DNA of 64,000 nucleotides, taken from Kitasatospora sp. DSM 101779. Its GTDB lineage: Bacteria; Actinomycetota; Actinomycetes; Streptomycetales; Streptomycetaceae. Below, piece after piece: positions 26,983 to 34,625 of this stretch (within the stretch, counting starts at the first letter, position 1; each line of letters begins with the position of its first letter). The stretch is taken from positions 5,942,437 to 6,006,436 of the forward strand of contig NZ_JAHTIK010000001.1 in assembly GCF_025655475.1 (NCBI RefSeq). Reading direction: 5' to 3'. Position numbers and translations under genes: made by a program. The notes below the pieces were generated by a model, which saw only the letters and a program-made list of their open reading frames with translations, ran no database searches and had not been told where the DNA came from.

Positions 26983-28350
26983 ATGTCGATTTCGACCGAT
27001 CTCTGCGCCCCCCTCGCCGTCCTCGGCCACGACGTCCAGGTGCCGCTCGCCACCGGTCAGAAGGTCGGGTACGCCGCGCTCGACTACGCCGCCAGCGCCC
27101 CCGCCCTGCAGCGGGTCTGGGACGACGTCGCCGCCTACGCCCCCTACTACGGCAGCGTCCACCGCGGGGCCGGCTACCTCTCGCAGCTCTCCACCGACCA
27201 GTTCGAGCAGAGCCGCCGCACCGTCGCCGACTTCCTCGACCTGCGCGAGGACGACCAGGTGGTGTTCACCCGCGCCACCACCGACTCGCTCAACCTGCTC
27301 GCCGGGGCCGTCCCCGCCGGCACCCGGGTCCTCGCCTTCGAGACCGAGCACCACGCCTCCCTGCTGCCCTGGCGCCACGCCGGCCTGACGGTCGAGTACC
27401 TGCGCGCCCCGCGCTCGCACGCCGAGGCGGTCGCCGCCCTGGACACCGCGCTCGCCGCCGGGTCCCCGGACGGACCGCGCCTGCTGTGCGTCACCGGCGC
27501 CTCCAACGTCACCGGCGAGCTGTGGCCGATCGCCGAACTCACCGAGACCGCCCACCGGCACGGCGCCCGGGTGGTGCTGGACGCAGCCCAGCTCGCCCCG
27601 CACCACCGCCTGTCCGTCCGTGAACTCGGCGTCGACTGGGTCGCCTTCTCCGGCCACAAGCTGTACGCGCCGTTCGGCGCCGGTGTGCTCGCCGGCCGCA
27701 GCGACTGGCTGGACGCGGCCGACCCCTACCTGGCGGGCGGCGGAGCCAGCCGCACCGTGGCCCGCGAGGCGGACGGCTCGGTCGCCGTCGAGTGGCACAC
27801 CGGCCCGGCCCGGCACGAGGCCGGCTCGCCGAACGTGATCGGCGCCTACGCCATCGCCTCCGCCTGCCGGGCGCTCACCGAGGCCGGCTTCGACGTGCTG
27901 GAGGCCCGCGAGCAGGCGCTCGTCGACCGGCTCACCACCGGGCTCGCGGAGATTCCCGAGGTCAAGGTGCTCAACCTGTTCGGCGAGGGGTCGGCCCGGG
28001 TCGGCGTGCTCTCCTTCGTCGTCCGCGGCTGGAACAGCTCGCACTTCTCCGCGGCGCTCTCCGCCGAGTACGGCATCGGCGTGCGGGACGGCCTGTTCTG
28101 CGCGCACCCGCTGGTGCGGACCCTGCTCGGCGGGGAGGAGGCGGCGCCGTCCGCCTGCGGCGCGCCGGAGCCGTCGCTGCCGGGGGAGCGGAGCCTGAAC
28201 GCGATCCGGGTGAGCTTCGGCGCGGGCACCCCGGAGGAGCACGTGGACCGCTTCCTGGCCGCCGTCCGCGAGCTGGTCACGGACGGCGCCCGCTGGTCCT
28301 ACCGCAACGAGGGCGGCCGCTGCGTCGCCGACACCGGCCGGGCCGTCTGA
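26983..28350 (+). CDS. Class V aminotransferase / cysteine-desulfurase-like enzyme under SAM-IV control
   Basis: A 455-residue PLP protein of the SufS/CsdA-like branch. The lysine is Lys226 in FSGHKLYAPFG, the cofactor aspartate is in VVLDAAQLAPH, and a cysteine (Cys373) sits in VRDGLFCAHPLV at the position of the SufS persulfide cysteine. The ATG at 26983 follows GAAGGAG. Control by a SAM riboswitch implies a role in sulfur assimilation or recycling when SAM is low. No suf genes are adjacent. The substrate is unproven; it could act on cysteine or another sulfur amino acid. Confidence 0.9.
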   Translation: MSISTDLCAPLAVLGHDVQVPLATGQKVGYAALDYAASAPALQRVWDDVAAYAPYYGSVHRGAGYLSQLSTDQFEQSRRTVADFLDLREDDQVVFTRATTDSLNLLAGAVPAGTRVLAFETEHHASLLPWRHAGLTVEYLRAPRSHAEAVAALDTALAAGSPDGPRLLCVTGASNVTGELWPIAELTETAHRHGARVVLDAAQLAPHHRLSVRELGVDWVAFSGHKLYAPFGAGVLAGRSDWLDAADPYLAGGGASRTVAREADGSVAVEWHTGPARHEAGSPNVIGAYAIASACRALTEAGFDVLEAREQALVDRLTTGLAEIPEVKVLNLFGEGSARVGVLSFVVRGWNSSHFSAALSAEYGIGVRDGLFCAHPLVRTLLGGEEAAPSACGAPEPSLPGERSLNAIRVSFGAGTPEEHVDRFLAAVRELVTDGARWSYRNEGGRCVADTGRAV

Positions 28351-28404
28351 GACGTCGGGGCGCTCCTGAGGTGTATCCCGCGCCCCTGATGGGCTTCCCC
28401 CCTG

Positions 28405-28686
28405 CTACTCGTCCAGACCGAGGGCGAAGGCGGCTTCCAGGTCGTGCTGGGAGTAGGTGCGGAAGGCGATCTGGGTCTCGGTGTGCTCGACGCCCGGGAC
28501 CTTGTTGACCTGACCGGGGATCACCTCGGCGAGGTCCTCGTGCTGCCGGACCCGGACCATCGCCACCAGGTCGTAGCTGCCGGTCACCGAATAGACCTCG
28601 CTGACGCCCTCGATCGCGGCGATCGCCTCGGCGATCTCGGGGATCCGGTCGACGCTGGTCTTGATGAGGACGATCGCGGTGATCAC
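28405..28686 (-). CDS. Lrp/AsnC ligand-binding-domain protein without DNA-binding domain
   Basis: A 93-residue stand-alone RAM domain (MITAIVLIKTSVDRIPEIAEAI, then VYSVTGSYDLVAMVRV and TQIAFRTYS). The helix-turn-helix of full-length AsnC regulators is absent, so it probably binds a small effector or forms mixed oligomers with a partner. The GTG at 28686 overlaps the rhomboid stop by four bases, so it is the second gene of that operon. Confidence 0.9.
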   Translation of the reverse strand: MITAIVLIKTSVDRIPEIAEAIAAIEGVSEVYSVTGSYDLVAMVRVRQHEDLAEVIPGQVNKVPGVEHTETQIAFRTYSQHDLEAAFALGLDE

Positions 28687-29540
28687 TCTTCGGCTCCTGT
28701 GTGTGGGGTTCCGCCCAGCGTATCCGCCGTCAGGCGGCGCGTCTGCCCTGTGCGGGGCCGCACCGGGCGTGCGAGCAGCCACCCCGCGCTGAAGCCGATC
28801 ACGTGCACCAGGTAGGCCACACCGGGCACCGACGGGCCGACCGGCCACCACTGCAGGGCGAACCACAGCCCGAGCACCAGCCAGGCCGGGAACCGCAGCG
28901 GCAGGAAGAACAGCACCGGCACCAGCGCGGTGACCCGGGCCCGCGGGTACAGCCGCAGGTAGCCGCCGAGCACCCCGGCGATCGCCCCGGAGGCGCCGAC
29001 CAGCGCCCGCACCGACTCCGCGGAGTCCGACTCCGCCAGCGCCCAGCCGTACGTCGCCAGGTAGCCGATGCCCAGATAGAAGAGGAGGAAGCGCAGCCGT
29101 CCGAGCCGCTCCTCCACGTCGGGGCCGAAAACGTAGAGGAAGAGCAGGTTGCCGACCAGGTGCAGCCAGCCGGCGTGGACGAACAGCGAGCTGAGCACCG
29201 ACAGGAACGGGATCTTGTGCGGGGTCGGGGTGACGGTGCAGCCCGGCACCGCCGGGGGCAGTGCCGCCAGCCGGCCGGCGTCCAGCGGCCGGTTGGAGAG
29301 CAGCTCCGCCGGGACGGCCCCCCAGTGCTGCTCGAAGCGCTGCTCCGCGCAGACACGGGCGTTGCCGGTGCCGTACCGCGGGTCGAGTCCGAAGCTCGGG
29401 CCGGCCAGCAGGACGAGGGCACTCAGCGCGATCAGCGCGTAGGTGACAAGCGGAGCGCGCGCCGGCGCGGCGGCGGCCCGGCCCGCCGCTGCGCGCACGG
29501 GAGCGGGGACGGGGGCGGGGACGGCCATGACAGCGAGCAT
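28683..29540 (-). CDS. Rhomboid-family intramembrane serine protease
   Basis: About 285 residues with six or seven transmembrane helices. The catalytic serine is in LVGASGAIAGVLGG and the histidine in YLVHVIGFSAGW; HAGWLHLVGNLLFLYVFG is the conserved loop-1/helix-2 motif. A luminal insertion with CAEQRF and PGCTVTP suggests a disulfide. Start choice is uncertain: ATG at 29540 has GAGGA too close, while ATG at 29528 has it rather far. It is cotranscribed with the RAM-domain gene. Confidence 0.9.
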   Translation of the reverse strand: MLAVMAVPAPVPAPVRAAAGRAAAAPARAPLVTYALIALSALVLLAGPSFGLDPRYGTGNARVCAEQRFEQHWGAVPAELLSNRPLDAGRLAALPPAVPGCTVTPTPHKIPFLSVLSSLFVHAGWLHLVGNLLFLYVFGPDVEERLGRLRFLLFYLGIGYLATYGWALAESDSAESVRALVGASGAIAGVLGGYLRLYPRARVTALVPVLFFLPLRFPAWLVLGLWFALQWWPVGPSVPGVAYLVHVIGFSAGWLLARPVRPRTGQTRRLTADTLGGTPHTGAEE

Positions 29541-29678
29541 TCCTCGGTGCACCCGCGGTGACACCGCCCGGTGCTGCAAGCGGGTGACCTGTCCGCCCCT
29601 CAGGACCGGTGACCGCCGGAAGAGCCGTACGCAATAGGCTTGGAGGACCGGACCCGGGACCATCCGAGAGGACCTCCG

Positions 29679-29951
29679 ATGACCATCGCCGCCCCCACCG
29701 CCGATACTCGCTGGCGCTGCACGCTCTGCGGGAACCTCACCCGCTTCGACGTGACGCGCTCGGCCCGGGTGGTGGAGTACCTGCACTTCGACCTCGGCGG
29801 CGAGTCGAAGGTGGAGGAGACCGAGGTGCTCAGCGAGACCCTGGAGTCGGTTCGCTGCCGCTGGTGCAACGCCGTCGACCAGGTGGAGCTGGTGCCCCGC
29901 CCCGGTGCCGACGCGGCCGAGCAGCCGGCCGAGGACGAGCCGAAGGCCTGA
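29679..29951 (+). CDS. Small zinc-ribbon-like conserved protein
   Basis: A 90-residue protein with two CxxC knuckles, CTLCGN near residue 14 and CRWCN near residue 60, that likely bind one zinc or iron. An acidic tail ends AEDEPKA. The ATG at 29679 follows GAGAGGAC. The layout resembles a conserved actinobacterial family with no assigned function that I know. A strong terminator follows directly. Confidence 0.85.
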   Translation: MTIAAPTADTRWRCTLCGNLTRFDVTRSARVVEYLHFDLGGESKVEETEVLSETLESVRCRWCNAVDQVELVPRPGADAAEQPAEDEPKA

Positions 29952-29965
29952 GCCGCAGCATGCCG

Positions 29966-30004
29966 ACACACCCCGGTGGAGCCCGTGGCGCCGCCGGGGT
30001 GTGT
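29966..30004 (+). terminator. Terminator after the zinc-ribbon gene
   Basis: A perfect 11-bp stem ACACACCCCGG / CCGGGGTGTGT with a 17-base GC-rich loop, starting 14 bases after the stop. Confidence 0.75.
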
Positions 30005-30116
30005 GGCGCGGTGCCCGGCTGGGCACGGTAGACGGGACAATTGCACAGAGCGGTGCATTTCGAGGGCAGCGGCCACCGGCCGCGCGGGCCCGGAGAGCAG
30101 AATCGGAGCCGAGGAC

Positions 30117-31541
30117 GTGGTGGACGCAGCGAGCGGGCCGGCCGAGCCGCAGGGGCAGCAGCCCGCTGCGGACGCGGAGCTGCCGGACGCCGCCGGGGCC
30201 GGGCAGCAGCCCGCGGCCGGGGACGCACCGTCCGAGCAACTGGACCGGCCACTGCCCGAAGGGGTCCGCCGCCGTGTGGTGGGCATCGCCGCCGACGCGC
30301 TCGGCGCCATCCCGTCCGGCGAACTGCCCGCGGGACTGCGTCCGTACGCCAAGTTCACCCCCGCCCGGCGGGCCAAGTACGCGGCGACCGCGCTGGCCGC
30401 GGCGCTGGACGCGGAACCGGTCTTCCGCGTCCGGATAGCCGATCGACTGCGGCTCGGCCAGCCCGACCTGGTGAAGGCGCTGGAGTCCGGCGCCGTACCG
30501 GCCGCCGCCGACCCGATGGACGTGGCCGCCGCCGCCTACCTGCTGCGCCCGGCCGGCTGGAGCCGGCTGGTGTCCGAGGCGGGCGACGAGGTCGAGCGGG
30601 CGGATGCCGAGGGCGCCGCGGCCGAGGCCGCCCGGGTGGTGGAGAAGCTGCAGGCCGAACTGGCCGAGGTGCGCACCGCCGCACGCGCGGACCTGGACCG
30701 GCAGCGCGCCGAGTCGGAGGGGGTCCGCCGGGAGGCGGAGTCGCTGCGCAAGCGCGTCCGGAGCCTGGAGAGCGACACCCGGCGGGCGCAGGCCGAGGCC
30801 CGCAAGCTGCTGGCGGAGCTGGAGGCGGCGCGGGCCGCCGCGGCGGCCGAGCGCAGTGCGGCGGACGGCGAGGCACGGCGCCTGCGGCACCGGATCACCG
30901 AGCTGGAGACGGCCGCGGAGGCCGGGCGGCGGTCGGCCCGCGAGGGCCGCAGCGTGGAGGACATGCGGCTGCGGCTGCTGCTCGACACGGTGCTGCAGTC
31001 GGCGCAGGGCCTGCAGCGCGAGCTGGCGCTGCCGGTGGCCCAGCTGCGCCCGGCCGATCTGGTGGACGCGGTCGAGCCGGGCTCGGCCAACCCGCACGAC
31101 GTGGCGCGCCGCGGGCTGGCGGAGGACGACCCGGCACTGCTCGACCAGCTGCTGGCGATTCCTCAGGTGCACCTGGTCGTCGACGGCTACAACGTGACCA
31201 AGACCGGGTATCCGACGCTGCCGCTGGAGCAGCAGCGGATGCGGCTGCTGGGCGGTCTGGCGATGCTCGCGCAGCGCACCCAGGCCGAGGTGACCTGTGT
31301 CTTCGACGGGCAGGACCTCGACGTCCCGGTGATCATGGCGCCGCCGCGCGGGGTCCGGGTGCGCTTCAGCCGGACGGGAGAGACCGCGGACGAACTGATC
31401 CGCCGCCTGGTGCGGGCCGAGCCGCAGGGCCGGCCGGTCGTGGTGGTCTCCACGGATCGGGAGGTCGCGGACGGCGTTCGGAAGGCCGGTGCACGCCCGG
31501 TCGCGTCGATTCTGCTGCTCAACCGGCTCGCCCGGCCCTGA
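30117..31541 (+). CDS. NYN-domain protein with central coiled coil
   Basis: A 474-residue protein in three parts: an acidic Ala/Pro/Gln-rich N-terminus, a helical region with a long coiled coil (about residues 160-280, Arg/Glu/Ala heptads), and a C-terminal PIN-like NYN nuclease domain. That domain carries conserved acidic residues in HLVVDGYNVTK, TCVFDGQDLD and VVVVSTDREVADG. Such YacP-like domains are expected to cut or bind structured RNA. The GTG at 30117 (or 30120) follows GGAGCCGAGGA. It is probably monocistronic. Confidence 0.87.
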   Translation: MVDAASGPAEPQGQQPAADAELPDAAGAGQQPAAGDAPSEQLDRPLPEGVRRRVVGIAADALGAIPSGELPAGLRPYAKFTPARRAKYAATALAAALDAEPVFRVRIADRLRLGQPDLVKALESGAVPAAADPMDVAAAAYLLRPAGWSRLVSEAGDEVERADAEGAAAEAARVVEKLQAELAEVRTAARADLDRQRAESEGVRREAESLRKRVRSLESDTRRAQAEARKLLAELEAARAAAAAERSAADGEARRLRHRITELETAAEAGRRSAREGRSVEDMRLRLLLDTVLQSAQGLQRELALPVAQLRPADLVDAVEPGSANPHDVARRGLAEDDPALLDQLLAIPQVHLVVDGYNVTKTGYPTLPLEQQRMRLLGGLAMLAQRTQAEVTCVFDGQDLDVPVIMAPPRGVRVRFSRTGETADELIRRLVRAEPQGRPVVVVSTDREVADGVRKAGARPVASILLLNRLARP

Positions 31542-31732
31542 CGGGCCGTCGGCCCAGGTGGAGGGCCGGGTGGCGGGGTTGTGTCGGGGTGGTGAAATCC
31601 AGCGCTCGGCGCCAAGTTCGCCCAACACGGGAGTGGCGTAGGAGGCGGATCTTCACTAGGGTCTGGCGTCAAACCTATTTTCCGGACGTACACCCGATCG
31701 GGTGAGTCCAGCAGGAAGAAGGAGCTAGTCCC

Positions 31733-32761
31733 TTGGCCTCCCACCGCCGTCCCAAGCAGCCGAGCCGCGCGCGGGTATCCGTGCTCACCGCTGCCGCCGC
31801 GACCGCGGTCGCCCTGTCGGCCCAGGCCGCGGCACACGCCGCGCCGGCCAAGCCGAGCAAGGACGAGGTGAAGGTCCAGGTCGACAAGCTGCTCGAGGAG
31901 CAGGAGCAGGCGGCCGAGAAGTACAACGGCGCCAAGGAGCGGGCCGACCAGCTGCGCAAGCAGGCCGACCAGCTGCAGGACCAGATCGCCCGCGGCCAGG
32001 AGCAGCTCTCCCAGGTGGCGTCGGGCCTGTCCGCGGTCGCGGCCGACCAGTACCGCACCGGCGGCGTCGACCCGACGGTCGCGCTGATGCTCTCCTCGAA
32101 CCCGGACAACTACCTCGAGAAGGCGTCCAGCAACGAGCAGGCCACCGACACCCAGGCCTCGACGCTGAAGGGCCTGCGGGACCAGCAGCGCCGGCTGGAC
32201 CAACAGAAGCAGGAGGCCGCGGCCATCCTGTCCGAGCTGGACCGCTCCACCCAGGTGCTGAACGATGCCAAGTCCGAGGTCCAGAAGAAGCTCTCCGAGG
32301 CCCAGAGCCTGCTGAGCACGCTGACCGCCGCCGAGCGCGCCTCGATCCTCGGCACCGACCGCGCCTCGCGCGACGCCAGCCGCTTCGACACCACCAACCT
32401 GCCGCCGGCCTCCGGCTACGCCGCCACCGCGGTCGCCGCGGCGATGGGCAAGCGCGGCACCCCGTACGTCTGGGGCGCCACCGGCCCGAACTCCTTCGAC
32501 TGCTCCGGTCTGATGGTCTGGGCGTACGCCAAGGCAGGCGTCTCGCTGCCGCGCACCTCGCAGTCGCAGGCGAGCGTCGGCACGCGGGTCCCCTCCTTGG
32601 CCGACGCCCAGCCGGGTGACCTCGTCATCTACTACTCGGACGCGCACCACGTCGGTATGTACATCGGCAACGGCCTCGTCGTCCACGCGCCGCACACCGG
32701 CGACGTGGTGAAGGTGATGAACGCCGACACCCTGCCGATCAAGACGATCCGCCGCGTCTGA
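31733..32761 (+). CDS. Secreted NlpC/P60 peptidoglycan hydrolase, first of three paralogues
   Basis: A 342-residue D,L-endopeptidase. It has a signal peptide (AAAATAVALSAQAAAHA), a long coiled coil (about residues 45-210) as in RipA/FtsX-partner hydrolases, and a C-terminal NlpC/P60 domain with Cys257 in FDCSGLM, His in HHVGMYIG and a third polar residue in VVHAPHTG. It starts at TTG (31733) behind GAAGGAG. Coiled-coil hydrolases are kept inactive until a membrane partner binds. A terminator-like stem follows at 32820-32869. Confidence 0.93.
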   Translation: MASHRRPKQPSRARVSVLTAAAATAVALSAQAAAHAAPAKPSKDEVKVQVDKLLEEQEQAAEKYNGAKERADQLRKQADQLQDQIARGQEQLSQVASGLSAVAADQYRTGGVDPTVALMLSSNPDNYLEKASSNEQATDTQASTLKGLRDQQRRLDQQKQEAAAILSELDRSTQVLNDAKSEVQKKLSEAQSLLSTLTAAERASILGTDRASRDASRFDTTNLPPASGYAATAVAAAMGKRGTPYVWGATGPNSFDCSGLMVWAYAKAGVSLPRTSQSQASVGTRVPSLADAQPGDLVIYYSDAHHVGMYIGNGLVVHAPHTGDVVKVMNADTLPIKTIRRV

Positions 32762-32819
32762 CCGCCCAGTAGCAAATCGGACATAAGCCTCACCTGCGGC
32801 GTTTCTGATGCCGCATGAC

Positions 32820-32869
32820 ACGCCCGGGCGCGTCGTGATCACCGTGTGATCTCCGACACGCCCGGGCGT
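32820..32869 (+). terminator. Long-loop hairpin made of two copies of a self-complementary motif
   Basis: GACACGCCCGGGCG occurs twice (32817-32830 and 32855-32868). Because CGCCCGGGCG is its own reverse complement, the copies can pair over 11 bp around a loop containing GTGATCACCGTGTGATC, or each can form a dyad. It is the likely end of the first NlpC/P60 transcript. Confidence 0.55.
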
Positions 32870-32984
32870 AGCTTTCGTCCCCTTGGGGGGTGACGTCTCG
32901 TCATCCGAGCGTGGATTGCCGGTCACGGGCGGTCGCAATCACATTTTCACGACAACATTTCCCCGTCGTTTTTCTGACAACGAT

Positions 32985-33014
32985 TTGAACGGATCACGGA
33001 TCGGTTACTAGGGT
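32985..33014 (+). promoter_or_regulatory. Promoter of the c-di-AMP riboswitch transcript
   Basis: TTGAAC (32985-32990) and TAGGGT (33009-33014) with an 18-base spacer match the streptomycete vegetative consensus. The predicted start near 33022 is just ahead of the riboswitch. Confidence 0.75.
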
Positions 33015-33027
33015 CGTCCCCACGGAT

Positions 33028-33298
33028 CACCGCACAGTGGTTCGCCCAACCCGGGCGACGGCGGTGGTCGCCGCCGAGTCCGCGACGCAGCAGGACGGTC
33101 CCGACCGTCCACGGGGAGCCCCTGCGGGGGCGCTGTCGAACGGAGCCGGGGAACCACGTTTCCCCCGGGGTGAATCGGCGTCAGGTCGGCCGCGCCGGCC
33201 GGGCCGCGGTCGGACCGCGGACGGGCGGGCGCGGGCGTGAGGCGTCGTAGGGCAATGCTTCCGGCCCGAACCCGTCAGCTCACCCGGTAGGCGGTGTG
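33028..33298 (+). ncRNA. c-di-AMP (ydaO/yuaA-type) riboswitch
   Basis: Conserved ydaO blocks are readable in order: CGAACGGAGCCGGGGAACCA (33137-33156), CCCCGGGGTGAATCGG (about 33163), CGTAGGGC (near 33246) and CCCGAACCCGTCAGCTCACC with CGGTAGGCG (33265-33293). Streptomycetes carry this class before cell-wall hydrolase genes such as rpfA, and c-di-AMP turns them off. Only this middle NlpC/P60 gene of the three has it. The 5' boundary is approximate. Confidence 0.9.
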
Positions 33299-33319
33299 AG
33301 GAAGAAGGAGTCCGCCTTC

Positions 33320-34387
33320 GTGGCGTCCCATCGTCGTCCCAAGCCCGTCGGCCGTACCCGTGCCTCGATCCTGACTGCGGCAGCCGCCACTGCGGTGGCA
33401 CTCTCCTCGCAGACCGGTGCGCACGCGGACCCGACACCCACCAAGGAGCAGGTCGCGGCGCAGGTCGACCAGCTCAACGAGCAGGCCGAGGCCTCGAACG
33501 AGGCGTACCTCGCGGCCGAGCAGAAGCAGCAGGACCTGCAGAAGCAGGTCACCCAGCTGCAGGATCAGGTCGCCCGTCAGCAGGCGCAGGTCAGCGGCGT
33601 CCAGGGTCGCCTCGCGGAGGTCGCCGCCCAGCAGTACCGCGACGGCGGCATCTCGCCGACCGTCCAGCTGATGCTCTCCAGCAACCCGGGCGACTTCCTC
33701 GGCCAGGCCGGCGCGGTCAGCCGGATGAGCGCCACCCAGGCCGACACCCTGAAGTCCTTCAAGGCCGAGCAGGCCAAGCTGGACGGCCAGAAGGCCGAGG
33801 CCGAGCACAAGCTGGCCGAGCTGGACACCAGCACCCGCGCGCTGAAGGCCAAGAAGGAGGAGTTCCAGGGCAAGCTGGCCAAGGCCAGCGCCCTGCTGAA
33901 CACCCTCACCCAGAAGGAGAAGGACGAGCTCGCCGCGGCCGAGGCGAAGACCGCGTCCGAGGCCAAGTCCTCCGCGGACCGCGCCTCGCGGGACACCGCC
34001 CGTCCCGACCTCGGCAGCGTCGACGTGCCGTCGGGCTCGTACACCGCCAAGGCGATCGCGGCCGTCAAGTCCGCACTGGGCGCCCCGTACGTGTACGGTG
34101 CGACCGGCCCGAGCACCTTCGACTGCTCCGGCCTGATGCAGTGGGCGTACGGCAAGGCCGGCGTCTCGATCCCGCGCACCTCGCAGTCCCAGGCCGGTGC
34201 GGGCACCAACATCGGCACCAACATCGCCAACGCCAAGCCGGGCGACCTGGTGATCTACTACGGCGACCAGCACCACGTCGGCATGTACGTGGGCGGCGGG
34301 CAGGTGATCCACGCGCCGCACACCGGCGCGGTCGTCCGCTACGTCTCGGCCACGGCCATGCCGATCTCGGCGATCGTCCGGGTCTGA
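33320..34387 (+). CDS. Secreted NlpC/P60 peptidoglycan hydrolase, second paralogue, riboswitch controlled
   Basis: A 355-residue paralogue of the preceding gene, with the same MASHRRPK N-terminus and signal (ILTAAAATAVALSSQTGAHA). It has a coiled coil of about 170 residues and an NlpC/P60 domain with Cys269 (FDCSGLM) and HHVGMYVGGG. GTG at 33320, preceded by GAAGGAG, is preferred over GTG at 33296, which lies at the riboswitch edge. c-di-AMP control ties it to turgor or wall-growth signalling. A strong terminator follows. Confidence 0.94.
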   Translation: MASHRRPKPVGRTRASILTAAAATAVALSSQTGAHADPTPTKEQVAAQVDQLNEQAEASNEAYLAAEQKQQDLQKQVTQLQDQVARQQAQVSGVQGRLAEVAAQQYRDGGISPTVQLMLSSNPGDFLGQAGAVSRMSATQADTLKSFKAEQAKLDGQKAEAEHKLAELDTSTRALKAKKEEFQGKLAKASALLNTLTQKEKDELAAAEAKTASEAKSSADRASRDTARPDLGSVDVPSGSYTAKAIAAVKSALGAPYVYGATGPSTFDCSGLMQWAYGKAGVSIPRTSQSQAGAGTNIGTNIANAKPGDLVIYYGDQHHVGMYVGGGQVIHAPHTGAVVRYVSATAMPISAIVRV

Positions 34388-34405
34388 CGGCCCGTCCGGC
34401 GGCTC

Positions 34406-34443
34406 CCGCGGGCCCGGCTCCCCCTGTGGGGCCGGGCCCGCGG
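34406..34443 (+). terminator. Terminator of NlpC/P60 gene 2
   Basis: A perfect 13-bp stem CCGCGGGCCCGGC / GCCGGGCCCGCGG with a 12-base loop that can pair further, 18 bases after the stop. Confidence 0.85.
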
Positions 34444-34514
34444 CCGTTGCCGCGTGGGGCGGCCCGTTCGGCAGAATGTCCGATTGAAGGTCAAATATTC
34501 GGCGATGGCAGGGT

Positions 34515-34544
34515 TTGGACTAGCTCGGCGTGACTCGCTAACGT
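34515..34544 (+). promoter_or_regulatory. Candidate promoter of NlpC/P60 gene 3
   Basis: TTGGAC (34515-34520) and TAACGT (34539-34544) are separated by 18 bases, about 80 bases before the third paralogue. No riboswitch-like blocks follow. Confidence 0.5.
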
Positions 34545-34625
34545 CTGCCCCCGGATGTCCGCGAGGACGGCCGCCCGACCGGGGCGGCGGCGGCCGTCCG
34601 TCCGCAGGAACGGAGCCGCCGCCGC

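Larger units (their letters stand above)
32762..33319. other. Regulatory intergenic region between NlpC/P60 genes 1 and 2
   Basis: 558 bases without a gene. In order it holds a probable terminator (32820-32869), an AT-richer stretch with runs of T (32940-32990), a vegetative-type promoter (32985-33014) and a c-di-AMP riboswitch (about 33028-33298). Confidence 0.8.

Noticed and set aside
28683-31628. Very long open frame on the minus strand through the rhomboid, zinc-ribbon and NYN genes
   Set aside because: Only the rhomboid portion has protein-like sequence; the rest is the antisense of good genes and is low-complexity Arg/Gly/His, a common artefact of high GC.
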